Source: Desulfuromusa sp.
GTDB taxonomy: Bacteria > Desulfobacterota > Desulfuromonadia > Desulfuromonadales > Geopsychrobacteraceae
DNA length: 39,805 bases
NCBI GenBank assembly: GCA_016744675.1
Contig: JADGDX010000025.1
Coordinates: 1 to 39,805, forward strand
Direction of reading: 5' to 3'
The position numbers and the translations under genes are program-made. A model generated the notes under the pieces. It had not been told where the DNA came from. It saw only the letters and a list, made by a program, of their open reading frames with translations, and did not search any database. Each line of letters starts with the position of its first letter. Position 1 is the stretch's first letter. Of the stretch, positions 34,974 to 39,805 are shown piece by piece.

Positions 34974-35005
34974 AAAAGTGCCCTATCCGCAGATAGGGCA
35001 CTTTT
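34974..35005 (-). terminator. Strong intrinsic terminator or attenuator between the MFS and SatP-like genes
   Basis: A 14-bp perfect stem, AAAAGTGCCCTATC (34974-34987) with GATAGGGCACTTTT (34992-35005), has a CGCA/TGCG tetraloop and a T-run at the stem end on the minus strand. It follows the MFS stop (35028) by about 22 nt and precedes the SatP-like start. It could end the MFS transcript or reduce expression of the downstream transporter. Confidence 0.8.
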
Positions 35006-35027
35006 AAGTTTGGTAATATTTAGGCTA

Positions 35028-36746
35028 TTACTCTTGGACTTTCTGTAAGACCATTTCTTCTTCGTCGACAAAAGCTTCTTCTGTCTCGGTGACAGCTGCT
35101 GGAGCTTTTTGAGTTCGTAGTGACATCGCCATCATGGCACCAACCAGAAGCAACACGCCGGCAACGATAAAGGATGAATCCATGCTGCCAGTCTTGACTT
35201 TGAGCATCTCAGATACGCGTACCAGAACGAAAGCACCAACACCCCAAGCAGAGAACAGTAGGCCGTAGTTCATGCCAAAATGTTTCATGCCCCAGCTGTC
35301 CTTGGCAAAAGATGGGAAGAGGGAAAGGTTTGTTCCGTAGTTGAAGACCATAGCTGTGACGAGCAATGCGACGAGAATGGGGCTGCTGCTATCGCTACCG
35401 AGAACTGGGATAGCGGCAAACATGAGAACTGCCTGGAAAGCGAGCATGATGCACAGTGTTGTTGCACGACCAATTTTATCAGATACAACGCCAGCAATGA
35501 GACGTCCAGCTGCATTTCCAACTGACATTATGACAACAACGAGGAAGGCCATTTCGCCCATAGAAGCTTTGGCTAATCCTTTAGCGCTACCGATAACCAT
35601 CAGACCAGCACCGGAACCGATAAAGAAGCAGAGCCACAAGGTGTAGAATCGTGCATTGGTAAAAAGTTGTGAAGGTTTAAGATCTGGAACGGATGAGACC
35701 GATTTTGCTGCCGCATTATTCGCTGCTGGATCAGCAACATAACCTTCTGGTGGATTCGAAATCAACATTCCTAAGCCGCTAACGACGATAGCAAAAGCAA
35801 TACCAAAATACATCATTGATTGCTGTAGACCAACAGTGGCAAGGAGATATTTGGCGAGTGGCGCGATATAGACTGATGCTAGGCCGAATCCAGAAACAAC
35901 GATCCCTGCGATTAGGCCAGTTTTAGCTGGAGAAAACCACTTAAGTGCTGGAGGTGTTGCGGCCGAATAACCAAAACCGATTCCAGTTCCTGCCATCATT
36001 CCAAATCCAACGACCCAGGCCCAGTAGTTTGTTGTTTGTGAGATCCAGACAAAGCCAGCACCAACAAGCAGGCCACCAATGGCACATGTCACTTTAGGTC
36101 CCAGTTTGTCTTGGCACTTGCCTGCGAGAATCATGGCTGCTGCAAAAGCCAAACATGCAACGGCATAAGGGTCGTTGATGCTAGCAGCATCCCAATTAAA
36201 AGCACCTTGTCCACCGGCAGCGATTGAATCAGAGATGGCACCCTTAAAAATACTCCAAGTATATAAGATACCTAGGGCCAAGTTGATTCCGGTACCAGCC
36301 AACACTACTTGTAGGCCGCGATTTTTGATTGTTTGTGGTTGCATAGTCGTTTTCTCCCTTGATGTCAGTTCCGTACCCAAAGAATCAGATTCTTTGGAAT
36401 GATCGGAGTTCAATAAATTAAGTTGATAGGATGACGTAACGTTTTTAAGACGATGAGCCAGTGGCCATTTGTTGCCGAATTTAATCTTGATTGGATTTCG
36501 ACTGACCCGCGGCTGTGGTTTATGAATAGCTTGTGCTGCAACTTGGATTTCTTGCTGTGGTTCATTTTGTTCTGCTGCATTGTCGATAACTTCTGGGTGG
36601 CTTTTGACGAGCATGTCAAATTTGTCACACTCCTGATATCGGCAGGAGCAGAAATGGGACATTGCTACGACGTCATAGGGTGACGTGTAATCTTCTCCGA
36701 CATCGCACAAATTATTATCTAAATCAAAATAGGGACATATGGACAT
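35028..36746 (-). CDS. OFA-type MFS transporter with Cys-rich N-terminal extension
   Basis: This 572-residue open frame has a C-terminal 438-residue, 12-helix MFS transporter of the oxalate/formate antiporter type (GTGINLALGILYTWSIFK, then AGKCQDKLGPK, SDKIGRATT). The first 134 residues are a soluble extension with Cys4, Cys14, Cys33, Cys35 and Cys40 plus His31 (SICPYFD, SHFCSCRYQEC), then a basic linker. AAGGAGGAG at 36750-36758 places the start at ATG 36746. A second ATG at 36344, behind GGGAG, begins exactly at the MFS domain, so separate or alternative translation is possible. A sigma-54 promoter lies about 55 bp upstream. The substrate is probably a small carboxylate. Confidence 0.82.
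   Translation of the reverse strand: MSICPYFDLDNNLCDVGEDYTSPYDVVAMSHFCSCRYQECDKFDMLVKSHPEVIDNAAEQNEPQQEIQVAAQAIHKPQPRVSRNPIKIKFGNKWPLAHRLKNVTSSYQLNLLNSDHSKESDSLGTELTSREKTTMQPQTIKNRGLQVVLAGTGINLALGILYTWSIFKGAISDSIAAGGQGAFNWDAASINDPYAVACLAFAAAMILAGKCQDKLGPKVTCAIGGLLVGAGFVWISQTTNYWAWVVGFGMMAGTGIGFGYSAATPPALKWFSPAKTGLIAGIVVSGFGLASVYIAPLAKYLLATVGLQQSMMYFGIAFAIVVSGLGMLISNPPEGYVADPAANNAAAKSVSSVPDLKPSQLFTNARFYTLWLCFFIGSGAGLMVIGSAKGLAKASMGEMAFLVVVIMSVGNAAGRLIAGVVSDKIGRATTLCIMLAFQAVLMFAAIPVLGSDSSSPILVALLVTAMVFNYGTNLSLFPSFAKDSWGMKHFGMNYGLLFSAWGVGAFVLVRVSEMLKVKTGSMDSSFIVAGVLLLVGAMMAMSLRTQKAPAAVTETEEAFVDEEEMVLQKVQE
36377..36397. promoter_or_regulatory. 21-bp near-perfect palindrome just upstream of the internal MFS start
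   Basis: CCAAAGAATC (36377-36386), one central A, and GATTCTTTGG (36388-36397) form a perfect 10-bp dyad with a one-base centre. That is too tight for an RNA hairpin and more like a binding site for a dimeric protein. It lies inside the reading frame, 33 bp upstream of the internal ATG 36344. Its role is inferred. Confidence 0.5.
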
Positions 36747-36799
36747 GGTCTCCTCCTTACTCGCTTGCCGTATTCTGTCTTGCATGGCTATCCTCATAT

Positions 36800-36815
36800 C
36801 GCAATCTGCGTACCA
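36800..36815 (-). promoter_or_regulatory. Sigma-54 (-24/-12) promoter of the Cys-rich MFS gene
   Basis: On the minus strand, TGGTACG-CAGA-TTGCG has the GG and GC elements exactly 12 nt apart, with one mismatch to TGGCACG. Transcription would start near 36789, leaving a leader of about 43 nt before ATG 36746 that includes the strong Shine-Dalgarno. An NtrC-type activator is encoded 3 kb away. Confidence 0.72.
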
Positions 36816-36886
36816 AGTTTTCAAAAAATAAAAGCACGATATTTCAGCTGGTTATGGGGTCGGTCAATTTGTAGAAAATATTGCTG

Positions 36887-36904
36887 TTTTGCAAATTTGC
36901 AAAA
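36887..36904. promoter_or_regulatory. Perfect 18-bp palindrome, candidate enhancer site (copy 1)
   Basis: TTTTGCAAATTTGCAAAA is its own reverse complement. It lies about 100-115 bp upstream of the inferred sigma-54 start site for the MFS gene, a usual place for NtrC-type activator binding. Copies 2 and 3 are at 37028 and 37058. Confidence 0.6.
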
Positions 36905-36970
36905 ATGATCAATGTTCTCTCTGAAAAACTGTGGCTTAAAAATGAACCTTTGTTTTAGGTGGAGATTGTT

Positions 36971-37087
36971 ATGTTGACCGGATTTACAAAAAAGAAAGAC
37001 GGTGCAAATGATATGAAAAAAACATGGTTTTGCAGATTTGAAAAAGGAGTTGAGCTGTTTTGCATATTTGCGAAAAACCAGTGCTAA
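36971..37087 (+). CDS. Possible 38-residue small protein containing two copies of the repeat motif
   Basis: ATG 36971 follows AGGTGGAG (36957-36964) by 6 nt and opens a 38-codon frame ending in TAA. The peptide is basic, with a repeated pattern WFCRFEK and LFCIFAK, because repeat copies 2 and 3 lie in the same frame 30 bp apart; Cys21, Cys31 and Cys38 are present. I do not recognise it. The good ribosome-binding site argues for translation. The overlap with binding-site-like repeats and the isolated position argue that it may be fortuitous. Confidence 0.35.
   Translation: MLTGFTKKKDGANDMKKTWFCRFEKGVELFCIFAKNQC
37028..37075. repeat. Two degenerate copies of the TTTTGCA-N-ATTTG repeat (copies 2 and 3)
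   Basis: Copy 2 begins at 37028 and copy 3 at 37058, exactly 30 nt apart (about three helical turns). All three copies share TTTTGCA-N-ATTTG; copies 1 and 3 also share the flanking GCTG and the next C. They lie between the divergent MFS and nrdD genes. Confidence 0.6.
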
Positions 37088-37264
37088 TGAGAAACAGACA
37101 GCTTGTTATTGTATTTCCTTCTAAATAATCATGGGTCATCCAACCATGGTGTTGTTTTTTTTGATTAGGAATTATGGGTTAAGTGTTTACTTTAAGTTCC
37201 ATGATGAAACTCACCGTAATTGCGTCTTCTAGAGATTCCTGTCAACAAGATATGCACAGATGTT

Positions 37265-37312
37265 TAACAATATGTTGTGCTACATCAATAAAAAAGATAC
37301 TAGATATTGTGA
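37265..37312 (+). promoter_or_regulatory. Tandem NrdR boxes in front of nrdD
   Basis: Box 1 TAACAATATGTTGTGC (37265-37280) and box 2 ATACTAGATATTGTGA (37297-37312) match the NrdR consensus acaCwAtATaTwGtgt at 12 and 13 of 16 positions. They are separated by 16 bp, so they lie about three helical turns apart, as is usual for NrdR. A candidate promoter, TTGTGA (37307-37312) and TATGAA (37330-37335) with a 17-nt spacer, overlaps box 2. TTGTG-CTAC-ATCAA (37275-37288) also resembles an FNR-type site, 8 of 10 positions. Confidence 0.75.
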
Positions 37313-37418
37313 TTTTATCTTGGGGCTAGTATGAACTTATGATAATCTCTGTGAGGTTTCACAAGGGGCCATCTTTGTTAAAAAACATGTTTTTTAAATG
37401 AAAATAGGCAGGGGTACG

Positions 37419-39407
37419 ATGGTAGAATTTATCCGCAAGCGTGACGGTCGCTTGGTTCCATATGTTGAAGAAAAAATATCACAGGCTATTGTAAAAGCGG
37501 TTCAATCAGTGGGGGGCCGTGATTTTGAGAGAGCTGCAGATATCACGCGTCAGGTGGGCGGGATCCTTTCTGTTCTCTATAAAGATGGTCGTGTTCCAAC
37601 CGTTGAAAATGTCCAGGATCTCGTTGAAAAAATACTGATCGAAAATGGTCATGCGCAAACGGCAAAAACCTATATTCTTTATCGTAAGCAACATGAAAGC
37701 TTACGTCAGACGCGCGAATTTATGCGCGAATCGATTGAATCAATTGATTCCTATCTTGTCCGTGAGGATTGGCGGGTTAACGAGAATGCCAATATGGGCT
37801 ACTCGTTACAGGGGCTCAATAATCATATTGCCGCCAATATTACGAGTAACTATTGGTTGAACAAAATTTATCCTGACGATATTGCTGATGCGCATCGTAA
37901 TGGTGAATTTCACATTCACGATTTGGGCATGTTGTCGGTTTACTGTTGTGGTTGGGATTTGAAAGATCTTCTTCTGAAGGGCTTTACCGGTGCTTACGGA
38001 AAGGTCCAGAGTGGTCCGCCGAAACATTTCCGCACCGCTTTGGGGCAAGCCGTTAACTTCTTTTATACTCTTCAGGGAGAGGCCGCTGGAGCACAGGCTT
38101 TTGCTAGCTTTGACACCCTGTTAGCTCCTTTTATTGCTTACGATAAACTCAGTTATCCTGAAGTGCTGCAATCCCTGCAGGAATTTGTCTTTAATATGAA
38201 TGTCCCGACGCGAGTCGGATTTCAGACGCCGTTTACAAATATTACGATGGATATGATGGTTCCATCAAATATGTCGCAGGAAGCTGTTGTTATTGGTGGC
38301 GCGCTGATGGATCGCTGTTATGGTGAATTCCAGTCTGAAATGGATATGTTCAACCGGGCATTCTGTGAAGTGATGATGCAGGGAGATTCTTCGGGGCGAA
38401 TTTTTTCTTTTCCAATTCCAACTTACAATATTACCAAAGATATCGACTGGGAAAGTGATCGACTTCAGCCTGTCTGGGAGATGACTGCAAAATATGGCAT
38501 TCCCTATTTTAGTAATTTTGTTAATTCGGATATGGACCCAGAAGACGCTCGTTCGATGTGCTGCCGCCTCCGTCTTGATAACCGTGAACTACGGCGCCGT
38601 GGGGGTGGTTTGTTTGGCTCCAATCCTATGACTGGCTCTATAGGTGTTGTGACGATCAATTTGCCAAGGGCAGCCTACCTAGCTAATGACAAATCTGAGT
38701 TCTTTACCCGTATCAGTGGATTGATGAAGCTCGCATTTCAATCTCTGGAGATCAAGCGGAAGCAGCTTGAACGTTTCACTGCTGATGGCCTTTATCCTTA
38801 TAGTAAGTTTTATCTTTCTGCTATCCGTGAACGAAGTGGAAACTTTTGGGACAATCATTTCTCCACAATTGGTCTGATTGGGATGCACGAAGCTGCCCTT
38901 AATTTATTTGGCAGTGGGATCGACAGTGAAGAAGGGCAGGCGCTCTCGCAGGAAACACTTGAGTTTATGCGAAAGCAACTTGAAATCTTTCAAGAAGAGA
39001 CGGGACATCTTTTTAATCTTGAGGCGACACCGGCAGAGGGAACCAGCTTCCGTCTTGCCAATCGTGATCGACAGAATTACCCCGATATCATTTGTGCTGG
39101 AGAGGATGAACCATACTATACAAATTCAACGCAGTTACCCGTTGGTATGACAGAGGATATTTATGAGGCGTTGACTCATCAGGATGGGATGCAGACACTT
39201 TATACTGGAGGGACGGTGTTTCATGGATTTCTTGGGGAACGATTAGACGACTGGCGCAGTGCACGCCTTTTGGTGAAACGGATTTCTGAAAATTTCCATC
39301 TGCCGTATTTCACTTTGAGTCCAACTTTTACGATTTGTCCGGTCCATGGATATATTTCAGGCGAACATTTTTCTTGCCCCCATCATCACGAAGGGCAAGC
39401 CGCTTAG
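37419..39407 (+). CDS. nrdD: Anaerobic (class III) ribonucleoside-triphosphate reductase, large chain lacking its glycyl-radical domain
   Basis: This 662-residue chain begins with an ATP-cone (residues of about 1-95, FIRKRDGRLVPYVEEKI). The class III catalytic barrel follows, with signatures EFHIHDLGMLSVYCCGWDL, DARSMCCRLRLD and GGGLFGSNPMTGSIGVVTINL. Near the C-terminus is a metal-site-like segment with Cys640, His643, Cys653 and His656 (CPVHGY, CPHH); this position usually has four cysteines. The chain stops there: the glycyl-radical tail expected next is missing and appears as a separate gene 97 bp downstream. ATG 37419 follows AGGGG by about 5 nt; an upstream in-frame ATG at 37398 lacks a ribosome-binding site. 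Confidence 0.92.
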   Translation: MVEFIRKRDGRLVPYVEEKISQAIVKAVQSVGGRDFERAADITRQVGGILSVLYKDGRVPTVENVQDLVEKILIENGHAQTAKTYILYRKQHESLRQTREFMRESIESIDSYLVREDWRVNENANMGYSLQGLNNHIAANITSNYWLNKIYPDDIADAHRNGEFHIHDLGMLSVYCCGWDLKDLLLKGFTGAYGKVQSGPPKHFRTALGQAVNFFYTLQGEAAGAQAFASFDTLLAPFIAYDKLSYPEVLQSLQEFVFNMNVPTRVGFQTPFTNITMDMMVPSNMSQEAVVIGGALMDRCYGEFQSEMDMFNRAFCEVMMQGDSSGRIFSFPIPTYNITKDIDWESDRLQPVWEMTAKYGIPYFSNFVNSDMDPEDARSMCCRLRLDNRELRRRGGGLFGSNPMTGSIGVVTINLPRAAYLANDKSEFFTRISGLMKLAFQSLEIKRKQLERFTADGLYPYSKFYLSAIRERSGNFWDNHFSTIGLIGMHEAALNLFGSGIDSEEGQALSQETLEFMRKQLEIFQEETGHLFNLEATPAEGTSFRLANRDRQNYPDIICAGEDEPYYTNSTQLPVGMTEDIYEALTHQDGMQTLYTGGTVFHGFLGERLDDWRSARLLVKRISENFHLPYFTLSPTFTICPVHGYISGEHFSCPHHHEGQAA

Positions 39408-39426
39408 CGTATAGATAGAGAACAGC

Positions 39427-39443
39427 GAGACTTTGTCTCTTTT
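39427..39443 (+). terminator. Weak hairpin plus T-run after nrdD, possible attenuator
   Basis: GAGAC (39427-39431), loop TTT and GTCTC (39435-39439) are followed by TTTT. The stem has only 5 bp, so it is at most a partial terminator that would lower expression of the downstream glycyl-radical protein and nrdG. Confidence 0.35.
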
Positions 39444-39504
39444 GGCCCCGGGACTTTCTGCTACATCGTCCCAAACATTTAACTGAAAAGTGAGGAGGAT
39501 CACC

Positions 39505-39651
39505 ATGGCAACAAAGTGTGACGGGAAAACTGAGGTTTATTCACGTGTCTGTGGATTTTTTCGGCCTGTTCAACAGTGGAACCGCGGCAAGAAAGAAGAG
39601 TTTAAAGACCGTTCTGAATATGTTGTTGTCCCTAAGGAGCAAAAACACTGA
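39505..39651 (+). CDS. Stand-alone glycyl-radical domain of class III ribonucleotide reductase
   Basis: This 48-residue protein matches the C-terminal glycyl-radical tail of NrdD: EVYSRVCGFFRPVQQWNRGK, then KEEFKDRSEY. The radical-bearing glycine should be Gly17 in RVCGF, and there is one extra Cys at position 5. AGGAGG lies 7 nt before ATG 39505. The upstream nrdD ends with a normal stop and a 97-bp spacer, so this is a separate gene rather than a frameshift. It would need to dock on the large chain and be activated by NrdG, encoded next. Confidence 0.88.
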   Translation: MATKCDGKTEVYSRVCGFFRPVQQWNRGKKEEFKDRSEYVVVPKEQKH

Positions 39652-39805
39652 AAACGATTCGGATCAAAGGTTTTCAGGGGACAAGCCTTCTCGATTTTCC
39701 CGGTCGAGTTGCATCATTGGTCTTTACGGGGCATTGTAATCTGACCTGCCCCTTTTGTCACAATGCAGGGCTGGTTCTGGATCCAGACAGTTATCCAGAC
39801 TACCC
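39648..39805 (+). CDS. nrdG: Anaerobic ribonucleotide reductase activating radical-SAM protein, 3' truncated
   Basis: The frame encodes the first 52 residues of a radical-SAM activase and continues past the window. The CxxxCxxC cluster motif is Cys30, Cys34 and Cys37 (GHCNLTCPFCHNAGLV), preceded by GTSLLDFPGRVASLVFT, which is typical of the NrdG2-type start. It makes the glycyl radical on the protein encoded just upstream. There is no ATG, GTG or TTG in frame between the last upstream stop and the conserved region. CTG 39648, 8 nt after AAGGAG (39634-39639) and overlapping the upstream TGA as CTGA, is the only sensible start. Confidence 0.88.
   Translation, partial: MKTIRIKGFQGTSLLDFPGRVASLVFTGHCNLTCPFCHNAGLVLDPDSYPDY

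Larger units (their letters stand above)
36825..37418. other. Long intergenic region between the MFS and nrdD genes
   Basis: Reading left to right, this stretch holds the upstream edge of the MFS promoter region, palindromic repeat copy 1, a possible 38-codon ORF with copies 2 and 3 inside it, A/T-rich sequence with nothing I recognise (about 37090-37260), then the NrdR boxes and the nrdD start region. The MFS promoter itself is just to the left of it. I see no RNA gene. Confidence 0.6.

Noticed and set aside
39408..39504. Frameshift or nonsense mutation splitting nrdD from its glycyl-radical tail
   Set aside because: The gap is 97 bp, has no NrdD-like coding sequence in any frame, and ends in a strong AGGAGG ribosome-binding site before an ATG. 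It is a gene split, not a single-base lesion.

Overview
The window looks like a chromosomal stretch from an anaerobic deltaproteobacterium of the Desulfuromonadales type (Desulfuromonas/Pelobacter/Geobacter relatives). This is an inference from gene content: a triheme c7-type cytochrome, a receiver-DUF4388-DnaJ-TPR protein, an EAL-HDOD protein, an oxygen-sensitive class III ribonucleotide reductase, an NBP35-type Fe-S carrier, and a sigma-54 promoter with an NtrC-type regulator. Gene density is high. I see no tRNA, rRNA, CRISPR array or transposase.

Region 1 (1-10867, + strand) is housekeeping: the tail of a helical-repeat or BTAD-like protein, an Mrp/NBP35 ATPase, gatC-gatA-gatB (Glu/Asp-tRNA amidotransferase), mtnA, glnE and a large multidomain receiver protein. 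A degenerate double-hairpin repeat lies between gatB and mtnA. A strong 12-bp hairpin at 10911-10947 separates this block from the convergent block that follows.

Region 2 (10979-23263, mostly - strand) holds a Bax-like glucosaminidase, ttcA, a lytic transglycosylase (+), a PilZ protein, a DUF1499 lipoprotein, an EamA transporter and metF. It ends with a compact tetR-OMF-adaptor-RND efflux operon whose genes all overlap. A TTGACA promoter with a superposed operator-like dyad lies just upstream of tetR.

Region 3 (23616-30314) contains a small in-frame PAS/receiver remnant of a hybrid histidine kinase. It is followed by an aldo/keto reductase with two 4Fe-4S motifs, an AI-2E-type permease, a zinc-ribbon protein, msrB and an EAL-HDOD protein (all -). 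Then come the triheme cytochrome, a DUF3820 protein and a tRNA-dihydrouridine synthase (+).

Region 4 (30489-36746) looks like a carboxylate sensing and uptake locus: a double-Cache histidine kinase, an NtrC-type sigma-54 activator, a small membrane protein, a SatP/YaaH-type acetate transporter, and an OFA-type MFS transporter carrying a Cys-rich N-terminal extension. The transporter has a good -24/-12 sigma-54 promoter. One perfect 18-bp palindrome and two degenerate copies lie upstream at enhancer-like distances. A second, 21-bp palindrome lies inside the reading frame just before the MFS portion.

Region 5 (37265-39805) is a class III ribonucleotide reductase operon behind two tandem NrdR boxes. 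The glycyl-radical domain is not part of the large NrdD chain: it is a separate 48-residue protein with its own Shine-Dalgarno. It is followed by nrdG, which appears to start at CTG and runs off the window.

The two most distinctive places are the sigma-54 transporter locus and the split class III reductase.
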